64,000 nt of DNA. Origin: Populus alba (taxonomy: Eukaryota; Streptophyta; Magnoliopsida; Malpighiales; Salicaceae). Within the stretch, counting starts at the first letter, position 1. Each line of letters starts with the position of its first letter. Shown piece by piece: positions 23,880 to 33,982 of the stretch. The notes under the pieces are model-generated. The model was given only the letters and a program-made list of their open reading frames with translations, did not search any database and had not been told where the DNA came from. Both the position numbers and the translations under genes were made by a program. The stretch covers positions 4,241,157 through 4,305,156 of the forward strand of contig NC_133301.1 of assembly GCF_005239225.2 (NCBI RefSeq), written 5' to 3'.

Positions 23880-25250
23880 AATACATCAGAGGACTTAGGC
23901 GGTGATCAAAATAAGGCAGGGCTGCTCCCTCTCCGTGCAATCTCAAAGCAACTTATGGGGAGCCTGGCTGACAATCCTCATGATCCTGGACTTAATACAG
24001 CAATGCAACATGATCAATTGGTGGACATGCGTTTGCTTTCGGTTGTGCCTTCTACTGTGAGTGTTGACAGAGTTTGTCGTCGGGAGAAACTCCATGGATG
24101 TCAGCACTCCATATGAGCTGTGTTATTTGCAGTTCATTGCCATCTTCAGCATTATGAATTTCATCAATTACTTTACAGTTCTCTCTTGGAATGTGCACGG
24201 TGCTGCCAACTTAAAAATCCATCCTAATATTGTTATTTTGCTCGAACACATGCATAATTTGGGAGGGTGGCAAACTTTTGGCTGAACTTAGGGTACTCAC
24301 CTGCAGCTAGCCATTGTGGAAGCTAATGGACATGCTGGTGGTATATGGATTCTTACGTCAGGTGGACAGTTTAATACATCCATAATTGTTTCCATGTCAC
24401 AGAGCATTACATTGGAGATTCAAGCAAGTAATCAGACTTGGAGCTTATCAGAAATCTATACCTCTCCGATTCCTGATCCTGATCAAATCCCTAGTTCGTG
24501 GATCATGGATGCTAATTGGAGACTGTAATGAAATTATTCTACCTTCAGAGATTCATGGGAGCCCTTTCTCTATGACCAGAGCTGATAAGTTTAGAGAGGT
24601 GTTGGCGGCCTGTAATTTGTTGGACAAAACTTTACATTGCATAGACATATTTATGGGTGAGACACACAGTGACGAAGAGGATGGATCGAGCACTTGCTAA
24701 TAATAATTTGCGCAATTCACTCCCTAAATCTTATCATAACCCAATTCTTCTGAGGTATGGGGGGCTACCTCTTTTTGTTAAGGAGTGGCCGTTTTGTTCT
24801 TGAAGGAGCTAGCATGGACCAACCACCCATTGTCTCCAATGCTTGGCTTGCGTAGTGGTGGTCGGGATGTGCTTCGTGGTCTTGATACAGTAAGAGAGGA
24901 ACCTGTAATCTTTAACAAAATGAAATTTGGGAACTTATTTAGAAGGAAAAGAAGGTCGGAGGCTCCCTTGAATGGGGTACAACGCCGGTGTACCCCATTC
25001 TTTCACGCTTTAACTATGGTTGTAAGAAAGAGGAACCGTGTAAAACGGTGGTTTTGATAAAAAGATTAGCAGAAGCTCTGATGGTATTGATTCCCAAGGA
25101 AGATCGTCCTAAAAACTCTGAAATGTGCTTTATAAATTAATAGCCAAGGTCCTGGTGAACAGGTTACATCCATTCCTTGACAAGATTATTGGTCCTTTGC
25201 AAGGTAGTTTTATTCTGGCAGAGGCAGATAATGCTCCTATTGGCTTCCAA
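23880..25250 (+). pseudogene. LINE retrotransposon remnant (endonuclease and reverse transcriptase pieces)
   Basis: Pieces in several frames match a plant L1-type LINE ORF2. 24178-24260 is an endonuclease start (VLSWNVHGAAN, then IVILLEHMHNLGGW). 24510-24690 is the endonuclease middle (GDCNEIILPSEIHGSPFS, then ADKFREVLAACNLLD). 25085-25245 is an RT segment (LIPKEDRPKNSE, then AKVLVNRLHPFLDKIIGPLQ, then SFI). Frameshifts and stops break it, and it is truncated in the RT region near 25250, after which ordinary AT-rich DNA resumes. The 23880-24060 text is probably linker or ORF1-end sequence. Confidence 0.8.
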
Positions 25251-25479
25251 ACTAATTATTGAATATTTACCTATTTAAATTTATATTTTTTTACTTCAAA
25301 TAAAAATATTTTTACTAAATAGATCATTTATCAATCAAAATCAAATTACTAATTTTATCAATCTTATACATGTTGCTTTAATTTTTTTACTTGTCATTTT
25401 GATTTTTCACCACCAATTTAAATAATCTTCGAAGCTTTGTTTATCTATATCCTCTTATATTTTGGTTTTATTTTTTTAC

Positions 25480-25990
25480 AGAGTCAAAAGTGAATAGTAA
25501 CATTTAGTACAGTGATGATTATGACTAAGAGGTTGTAATGAAACGTAACACGATAATGACGGGCTAAGATAATATATAAATGATACTTGGTGATTATAGA
25601 GTCGATAACTAAGCTATATAAATGATATATAGTTATCATAGAATCGATAACTAAGATGGTAAATGAGAAATACTTGTTAATTAAGGTAACGATGGCCAAT
25701 ATGTTCCTATAGCTGATACCTAGTCACCAAGGAATGGTAACTAAGGATGGTGCATGTTGGTATGCTTAATCCCTGGAGGTGGGTAAGTAAGGTCATGGTT
25801 TAAAGCATTATATAGTCACCGAAGATGATTAAAGCAAGCTTGCGATGTTAATTCTTAGCTGTTGCAGTACGGGTAACTAAAGGTATGGTATGTTTGGACA
25901 CTTAGTCCAAGAGGAGGGTGACTAAGTATACAATGCAAATGAGTATGAGGTCACTATAAGGTCAATGACAATGGTGGAGAGTATGATATT
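25480..25990. repeat. Degenerate GATAACTAAG/TGGTAACTAAGG repeats
   Basis: Phrases such as GTCGATAACTAAG, GGTAACTAAGGATGGTG and GGGTAACTAAAGGTATGGTA recur with variable spacing. The period is irregular (about 50-100 bp). No coding or terminal structure was recognised. Confidence 0.5.
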
Positions 25991-26066
25991 GATGATGTCA
26001 ATACGTAATTGTTGAAATATCGATCATGAAAAAGATAAATTATTAGTTGTTGAATCAACATTGATG

Positions 26067-26222
26067 TTATGAATTGTCGAGGATACCAATGATTAAATAA
26101 ATAAATTATGGATTGTTGAGGACACCAATAATAAAAGAAATCAATTATAGATTATTAAGAATAGCGATGATTAATGAAATAAATTATGAATTATCAAGAA
26201 TAACTATGGTTAAGTAAATATT
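26067..26222. repeat. Four 39-bp degenerate tandem units
   Basis: Units begin at 26067, 26106, 26145 and 26184, exactly 39 bp apart. Each starts TTATGAATTGTCGAGGATA or a variant and ends in an AATAAA-type phrase. The spacing is a multiple of three, but all frames contain stops, so this is a minisatellite and not a coding repeat. Confidence 0.85.
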
Positions 26223-28459
26223 TTTAGATAAAGAAATGACTTATTACAAGTAAGGAATGGATGTTTTATGTTGGGAAATTAACTTATGATTTTTCTTATA
26301 AAAGAATGAGGAATAGATAACAATTATTAAGTGGGAATAGTTGCATGTTATATTAATATTGGAATGATTAAACTACACTAATTTATCTAAAAAATTGATA
26401 ATAGTGATATTTTTATATTACCTAATTTTATGTTAGAATTAAACAATATAATTAATGATGTCATTAAATAACTTTCTTACTTATTTAACTATTACTTATT
26501 GTAGGTTCTAGTCACATTATCAGCGTATCCTTAGATTACCTTATCTTTCTTTTAAAGTTTCCTAAGTAAACTTATGCCCAAATAACATTAGGTTTCTGTA
26601 ATAGCTTTCCTTACATGTATGGACTTAGTTATGTATAGATTAAACAACTTGTATACATGTATTAAAATGGGATATCTTGAAATGAATATTATGTTTATTG
26701 GTGTAGAAGATAGTTGATAAGTGTAAGTGGTGCACTTTTAAGATTGATGAACTATATATTTATGTTTTGATAAGTATACAAAAAAAAATTACACTGAAAA
26801 CTCCCAATGTATTGTTAAAATAAATGTAGAAAATCAGGGTCATTGTAAGAATTGACACTAAAATATGTTTAATGGTTAGGAATTTGATTTTAGAGATTCA
26901 TATGATAATTATCTATTTTCTTGGGTGAAAAAAAGATTGAAATTTAAATTTTAAATATCCAAAAACTTGACTCCTAATTTTCTAGTCACCAAAGCCTCGT
27001 TCAATGGTAATCAAATATTACAAGCAAAAGACATGTCATCTATCTAGATGAACAATCCGTCATCCATGCTATTTAAAGATAAATATAAAAGGGAGGATAT
27101 CATATTTATTAAGAAAAAAAAAATCATGCGTTTAGGTCTAGCCTTCCAAGCCTAAGCATGCATGGGCTTCTTAATTTTTGGTCGAGGGTTAATCTATCCA
27201 ACTCATACATGCTTGGTCTTTATTTAAAAATTGTTTTAAATATTTTATAATATAATTGATTTTAAATAGATTTCTTTAAATGATATTTAAATAATTATCT
27301 GCTTATTCTACATTTTCAAATAATATGATAGCTTTTTATGATACTATTAATAATTACTTTTATAATGATTATATAAGAAGCAAGTATGCTTAATTTTCGA
27401 GAAATAAAATCCATCATGATTATTTAATGTAAAAAAATATCTAATTTATTATTTTTATGGTAAATTTTATATGTCTTTTCTCATATTTTATATTTCTTGA
27501 TATTTCATTTAGAAATTATTAATTTATTATTTTTATTATTTTTTATTGAAAAATTATTTTTATACTTATGATAAGTTTCAAATTAAAAGCCAATTCTTCT
27601 GATTAAAAAAATAATTTTTTTTTTTTAAAAAAACCCATAAATAAATAAAAAGAGAATTTTGATTAGAGAGATGCATTTTTTTCACTTCTTATTTTAAATC
27701 AATAAAAAAAATCATTTCTATTTTAATTGCCTTCATTTTTATTTGATAAACAAAAACAATACATGAAAAAAATAAAGATAATTCTGACAGAAAAAATAAT
27801 TTTTTCTATATAATTTAAGTCATTTTATTTTTTATAAATATCCTTTTTAATAAAACATTAAAAAATTACCTAAGTCACTAGGTCAAATATTTATATTTAT
27901 ATGTATATTTCTCACTTCTTATAATGAAAACCAACTTTTCATTTTAATCTTTAATAAACATTGACAATTTTTTTTATTATTTATCAGTTCATATATTTTT
28001 AAATTTATTTTATAAAAAAACATATATCTTATTTTTAGTTCTCAATTAAGAATTTTTATGACACCAAAAAACATATTCACAACAACATCGAAGCATTTTT
28101 ATCTTACGTTGCATATTAATTTAAAATCTTACCCACAGTATAATGCACAGCATTTTTATTAATTGTTATGATTACATGTGCAGAATGCATAATGTATTCA
28201 AAGAAATTTTTATATTTTCCTTCAATATTAATTCCTATCTCAAATTGTTAGCTCTCTTCCAGCAATATTTCTTATTAATTCAGAAAATTTCTCAAAAAAA
28301 AGAATGCGATGTTTATTTTTAACAGCTAGGTAAAACATCCATGTGATATAGGAAAACATTCTTCTTCTTTTTTCAAGTTTTTCTTGGAGTTAGCTAAAAC
28401 ACAACAATAATAATATAGAGAGCAAACCTAATTTGACAATATTTTAAAAACAAGAGATG

Positions 28460-28461
<2 letters not shown>
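26223..28461. other. AT-rich intergenic DNA
   Basis: No supported gene on either strand. A GC-richer phrase at 27128-27175 (TCTAGCCTTCCAAGCC, GCATGGGCTTC) resembles repeat motifs at 57.9 and 58.9 kb and is probably an old retroelement piece. Confidence 0.45.

Positions 28462-28499
<38 letters not shown>
28462..28499. repeat. (AT)n microsatellite
   Basis: About 19 uninterrupted AT units, likely polymorphic. Confidence 0.95.
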
Positions 28500-28501
<2 letters not shown>

Positions 28502-28514
28502 ACTAGTAGAGATG

Positions 28515-28840
28515 ATTATTTTTTCGTTCGGTTTGATTTTTATCAAAAATAAAGTAACCAAACTGAATTTAAAAAAAAAACGAAACCGGTTCAAACTGGT
28601 TTGGCTCGGTTTTTTGGTTTGACTCGATTTTTTTTCCAGTTTAACTATGTTTTTGTCCTGTTTTTTTTTTTCAATTTGGGTTCAGTTCGGTTTGATTTTT
28701 TTGGTTTCAAACTTATAAAACCGAACCAGTCGATCTTTTTTCAAAATTTTAATCGTTTTTTTTCACAATTCAATTTTTTTGGCTTTTTTTCTGATTTTCT
28801 TGATTTAATCAGTTTTTTATTTTTTTCCTCACCCCTATCC
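28515..28840 (+). repeat. Dispersed repeat rich in GGTTCGGTTTGG / AACCGAAC, copy A
   Basis: Begins GATGATTATTTTTTCGTTCG and is built of TTCGGTTTGATTTTT and AAACCGAACCAG words. A reverse-orientation relative lies at 46.92-47.25 kb and a same-orientation relative at 54.75-55.07 kb. It contains no coding; the open frame at 28601-28855 is low-complexity Phe-rich text. Confidence 0.7.
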
Positions 28841-28980
28841 ACTAGATATTCTTAGACATGCAAAATCCCATGACCAACGAGGTTTACTTCATTCTATTTT
28901 TCAAGTTTAAATTTAATTAGAAATCTATATCCACGAAGATGTAATTTCTATCAAGATATACATAACCCCCTTAACTGAGC

Positions 28981-29203
28981 TTGTTTGACAATGTGGTTGC
29001 GGTTGCTTTTTAAATAACTTTTCGTGTCAAAATGCATGCCAATAATATTTTTTTTAATTTTTTAAAAATTATTTTTGACATCAGCACATCAAAATAATTT
29101 AAAAACACTAAAAAATATATTAATTTGAAGTTAATAAAAAATTAAAAAAAAATTAATTTTTTTTAAAAACACTTTTAAATCGCGGAAACAAACAGGCATT
29201 TAT
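28981..29203. mobile_element. MITE-like dispersed repeat, copy 3
   Basis: Begins TTGTTTGACAATGTGGTTGC and ends CGCGGAAACAAACAGGC, an imperfect inverted terminus. The core carries the family phrase GACATCAGCACATCAAAATA. Confidence 0.65.
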
Positions 29204-29508
29204 ATGTGATTGACCTTTGACAAACTGTTTGATTTGATGTCATCCATCTATTTATTCAAATTTCATGTCATTGATCAATTATTGCATGATACTCAAATCG
29301 TGACACATTTCATGTAATAATTGATTAATATTAATTTGAATTTATAGATAGAGCAGATAATTTTTTTGTTCAGGGACCAATAGTAATTTGACCTATAATT
29401 TAAGAAAATTGAGTATAATTCAGCCTTTATTTTTATTTAAATACACTATATTGGTGAAAGAAGTGTGTTCTCATAATTGTTTTTTTTATTATTATAAAAA
29501 AATACTTT

Positions 29509-29578
29509 CGGTTGATATATTTGTGTGCTCTAAACCCTTGATCCGGTTGATATATTTGTGTGCTCTAAACCCTTGATC
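29509..29578. repeat. Perfect 35-bp tandem duplication
   Basis: CGGTTGATATATTTGTGTGC starts both 29509-29543 and 29544-29578, with no mismatch seen. Confidence 0.9.
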
Positions 29579-29795
29579 CAACCGTAAAGAATAAAGTTTG
29601 CATGATATGTAATCCTCTTCCAAGATTATTCAATTATTCGTTTTGATTTGATTCTATAAAAATTACAGCGCTTAAAATAATTTTTGTTTAAAATATTATT
29701 TTTTATATTAGTTTGTTTGTAACAAGATTATTTTTCTTAAGCTAATTAAAGTCAAGAAATGATCGGCAATATATAAAATTTTTGTAATTTTTAGT

Positions 29796-29972
29796 TTTTG
29801 TTTGAGGCATTGGTTCAATCTACCTTTTATAAAAATATAATTATTATTTTTGTTTTAAAATAATTTTATTTTAATATTTTTTTATTATTTTAATATATTA
29901 ATATAAAAAAATTAAAAATACTTTTTAATATATTTTTAAAAAATAACCATCCCCACAATTATAAAACACTCA
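29796..29972. mobile_element. MITE-like fragment, copy 4
   Basis: Begins TGTTTGAGGCATTGGTT and ends near CCCCACAATTATAAAACACTC with an AT-rich middle. Termini resemble the family of 37786-37992 but are degraded. Confidence 0.4.
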
Positions 29973-30084
29973 TTTAATTAAAAAGTTGTAACACCCAAAC
30001 TACCTTTTCCTTTTCCGTTTTCTTTTTATTTTTATTTTAATTTTCCTAAAAAAACGAGTGTTGCGATAGTTAAAACATTTGTCA

Positions 30085-30112
30085 GGGGAGCGGAGGGCGG
30101 GGGGCAGGAGGG
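30085..30112 (+). other. Putative G-quadruplex motif
   Basis: Four G runs (GGGG at 30085, GGG at 30095, GGGGGG at 30099, GGG at 30110) with loops of 6, 1 and 5 bases. This is very GC-rich for the local DNA and lies in a 100-bp GC-rich island. Confidence 0.6.
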
Positions 30113-30388
30113 CCCACTGCCACGCCTGGGCCCAAAGTTCTTCACAGCATAGCCGAGAAAGCCTGTTCCTTACAAGTAATTAAGCTGTTTGATAAGACTT
30201 GGGAGGGAGAAATAAGAGCAACACCATAATTTCAATAATGCCATTTCAAAAAGATGGCATATCATGCCGTCTTCTTATCATTTTCTTTTCTTAGCAGCTT
30301 TTTCATTTTCCTTTCTTTTTATTATCTCTTTAAATTTTTATTTTTATTTTGTTATTTTTCTATATTTTTTCTGTGTTTGTTAGGCATC

Positions 30389-30457
<69 letters not shown>

Positions 30458-31195
30458 TTGCATATTGTTCTTCTTTTTATTGCAACTTTGTGTCTTTTAC
30501 ATATTATTTTTCCTATGCATTAATAAAAAATGTTACTTCATATTTTTTTTCAAACTTGGTATTTTTCTTTATATTCAAATACAAAATTGACATTGTTTCA
30601 TAAACTAATCTTATTTTTTTATATTTAATATAGCATGGTAAATTTTGCATTCAACTTCAAATCTACTTTGAATTAGACTTTAAGTTAAAAAATTTCTAAA
30701 TTAACCTAGCAGATTGAGTAAGGTTTAATAACTATAGATAGTATTATTAAATATAACATAGCTAATGAGTTGATTAGGAACCTAGTCTAAATCTAGATTT
30801 TTAAAAACTCAAGTGAGAGTTGATTTAGTCAAACTTGAATGATCTGATCATAACTCAATTTGATTTAAAATAATATCATTTAATTTTTTTTATATTAAAA
30901 CAATATAGTTTTAAATGATGGGTTAGCCTATCTACTTTACTAAGTAATTAGCAAAAGTGGGTTTAATAACTTGATTATGGTGGAGGATTTTGACGACATC
31001 TTTTCCAAAAGATTATGCAAAATGTTCCCCATCTTGGATTACTTAATTTGAAAATTTACTTTTTCCTGTAGCTGGAATACGAATCATGCATTATTACTGA
31101 TATTATTCGCTTTTCTGAAGCTTCATATCGGCTTTGGAATGCAAAAGCCATCTTATCTTCTACTACTTGTTCCTTATGCTTTCGCCCCTTCCAGA
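30113..31195. other. Intergenic DNA with a (TA)n microsatellite
   Basis: A TA run of about 31 units spans 30393-30455. The open frames crossing it (Ile-Tyr repeats) are microsatellite artefacts. No gene is supported in the rest. Confidence 0.7.
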
Positions 31196-31690
31196 CCCCC
31201 CACGGGGTCATTATTCAAATATCTGTGCTCCCCGCACGCCATCATTTCCAGAGAACTCTGGTTTTCTCAGCAGATAATCTCATCAGCCAACATGGTTTAA
31301 TTAGTTAGATTTTAAATTTATTTTTTAAATTTTATAAATTTCCCCAGGGTCATTATTCAAATATATGTGCTACCTGCACGCCATCATTTCCAGAGAACTC
31401 TTGTTTTCTCAAGTAGTAAATAATATCAGTCAACAAATTTACTATAAAAAATAGCTTAATTGGTTAAATTTTAATTTTTTTTTTAAATTCACTAGTTTAA
31501 ATTTTATAAAGTCCCCCAGGGTCATTATTCAAATATATGTGCTACCCGCAAGCCATCATTTCTAGAGAACTCTTGTTTTTTCAGGTAATAATAACATCAA
31601 TCAACAAATTTATTATGAAAAATAGCTTAATTAGTTAGATTTTAATTTTTTTTTAAAATTTACTAGTTTAAATTTTATAAATTTTAGGGC
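31196..31690 (+). repeat. Three diverged tandem units of about 142-171 bp
   Basis: The phrase GGTCATTATTCAAATAT recurs at 31206, 31348 and 31519. Each time it is followed by a GTGCTACCCGCACGCCATCA-like text and AGAGAACTCTTGTTTTCTCA, then an AT-rich tail with TAGCTTAATTGGTTAAA and CTAGTTTAAATTTTATAAA. No coding is evident. Confidence 0.8.
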
Positions 31691-31745
31691 CATTAAAAAC
31701 TTACATTGTTGTTAACTTCAGAGCCGCGTGCAAGTTAATTCGAAT
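31440..31745 (+). mobile_element. SINE-like repeat (tRNA-derived promoter boxes), copy 1
   Basis: TAGCTTAATTGGTTAAATTT resembles a tRNA A box and CTAGTTTAAATTTTATAAA a decayed B box. A 3' part (GGGCCATTAAAAACTTACAT, then GAGCCGCGTGCAAG) follows the last unit. A second copy with the same order lies at 32.29-32.44 kb. Confidence 0.5.
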
Positions 31746-32289
31746 ACCCACATTAATAGGAAAAAAAAATTGTTATCACGAACAAAGCCTATGAATTCAA
31801 TATCTGGTCTTAATTTTTTAAAAATTTATTTTTTTATATTTTAATATTAAAATAATTTTTAAAAATAAAAAAAAAATATTACCTTCAAATATTTTAAATA
31901 ATAATTATTATCGTAATCTCATGCACCCCAAAATCCTCATTATAAATGCACCGTTTTAATTGATGAGTGGAAACAGAGAACCGGTCCTTTTGAAGCGCCC
32001 AAGAGATTGGTGCAAACAAGCAAAAGAGAAAGGAGCAATAATTTTATATTTCTCTCATGAAAATGACTGATTTATTCATGCATTATGTTGAGTGTCAAAA
32101 TCGTGCCTTAATATAATAAAGTAACCCTGAGGGGCAGGGGCGGAGACAGGGGATTAACAGGTGCTCTGGCCTTTCAATAAAATTATTTTTTCTAGCTCAT
32201 CCTTTAATAATCTATATAATTTTAAATAAAATAATAATACAATTAAAATCTTCATTCCTCTAATTTTATTTTTTTTTTGCTCCACCTGT

Positions 32290-32440
32290 TGAGGGATTTA
32301 ACTTAACTACTCAAGTTTTAAAATTTATTTTTTAAAAATTATTAGTTTGAGTCTCATAAATTCATGGCTACTGAAAGTTTATATAATCATTAATTTCAGA
32401 GTCTATGTAGTTCGTCAAAGTACGTTTAAATTGACTCAAA
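32290..32440 (+). mobile_element. SINE-like repeat, copy 2
   Basis: Order: TTAACTTAACTACTCAAGTT, then TTAGTTTGAGTCTCATAAAT (B-box-like), then TGGCTACTGAAAGTTTA and GAGTCTATGTAGTTCGTC. This parallels copy 1 with many substitutions. Confidence 0.5.
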
Positions 32441-33847
32441 TATTAAATAAATAAATAATAAAAAGCTCCATATAATTTTATACTTTGTTTTTATTAAAGC
32501 TAAAACTAGCCAAAAAGGTTATTTTTTCTATATATGTCAATAAATAAAAAGAAATATTTGAATTTTCGGATATTATTTCAAATATGATTGTGCTAAATGG
32601 GCATGGTTGATTGGGGTGCTTATATTTAGTTAAAAATGAAAATTTCTATCATCTAGTCGTCTTAATTTGTTTGTTTGGTTCATCCTTAGTAATTAATTCA
32701 CAAAAAAAAAATCAAAATTACTTTCAATCTTAAAATAATAATATCTAAATATAAAATGATTAATATTGTCCGATATTTCAAATATAAGGCTCGCAGCTCA
32801 GCCTCAGCTAGCACCTATCCCATTACTCCTCTGCTCTCTGTTTTAAATTATGGGTTTTGAATTAATTAAGATACCTTCGCCGTACCTTCCCACCCAGTTG
32901 CCGGTGCCCTTTAACTTCCACCAGTCTCTTACCTCCACGGGGTTTGAAGCTACACCAGCTATCAATTAGTGGCTGAAACTTCCTCTCTACATTCTTATGT
33001 CGCCGTAATTACAATAACTATCCTACATGCCCTCATCACTACCGTCCATTGCAACAACAGAAAAAGTAAACGCTTGATATGCATGTCTCATTAAGCCACG
33101 TAATCGGTTCCATGAATCTTTCCTTCTGTGTACTCTACCTAACAGTTTCTTTTCATGTCCGTTATCAGTATCTTTCGGATTAAAGTTTTGTCAATCTTCC
33201 CCTTTGACCCTTTCTCTACCTTCTAGAAAGTATTTGAAAAAGTACTAGCTATGATTTTTGAAATATTTTTAATTTAAAAATATAGTAAATTAATATTTTT
33301 TTTATTTATTAATTTTAAATAAAAAATTTAAAATTTTATGAAAATTCTGATTCCACGGCTACCCCACACGGCTCTAATCCCGGCACCGATCCTAATGTTT
33401 CCAAGAGGTTGCTTGTAAATACTTACCATTTCAATGCAATTCCAATCCTCTTCTTTCATTTTCTTTAATTTCTCTATTCCCATCTAAAGTTTCAAAGAAG
33501 TTACGTGTAGAAAACTTTCCAAAAATTATCCATCTCTCTGTCTATTAAATAACGTATCAATAATCATTTTGAGAATTAAATATTTAATAAATAAAAAATA
33601 TTCTTTTTAAATATATTATTTTCGACCATCTTACGCGCATCTCGACTAATCTCATGGGTCCTAAAATTAACGATCATATGTAAGCCTTCAATAATCAAAT
33701 GAGTCCTTTTTTTATTCATATGATAAATTTCCAGGAAGTTATTTTAGATGCTTACATTAAGTTCATCTTAAGAATAAGGGTCATTAAGAGGAGGTTGAAA
33801 CAATAGGTACCAAAATGAACTTTTACCCTTATTATTTCTTTACTCCT
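32441..33847. other. Intergenic DNA and distal promoter of the lipase-like gene
   Basis: AT-rich at first, then less so at 32790-33200, where no open frame of note is found. No repeat was recognised with confidence. Confidence 0.45.
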
Positions 33848-33856
33848 CTATAAATA
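33848..33856 (+). promoter_or_regulatory. TATA box of the lipase-like gene
   Basis: CTATAAATA, about 130 bp upstream of the ATG at 33983. The expected start site near 33880 would give a 5' UTR of about 100 nt rich in CT, typical of plant genes. Confidence 0.7.
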
Positions 33857-33982
33857 CCCTCACTTGACGCCCAAAATCTCTCGCGACTCCTTTCCCATTT
33901 CTCTCCACCACCAATTCTCTCTCTAAAAATCTGATATTTCAGCAAACCATTTTTTTCTTTGACTTTTTGATCTCCTACTGCC

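Noticed and set aside
30254..30603. Open frames with long Ile-Tyr repeats
   Set aside because: They read through the (TA)n microsatellite; no family, no splice context.
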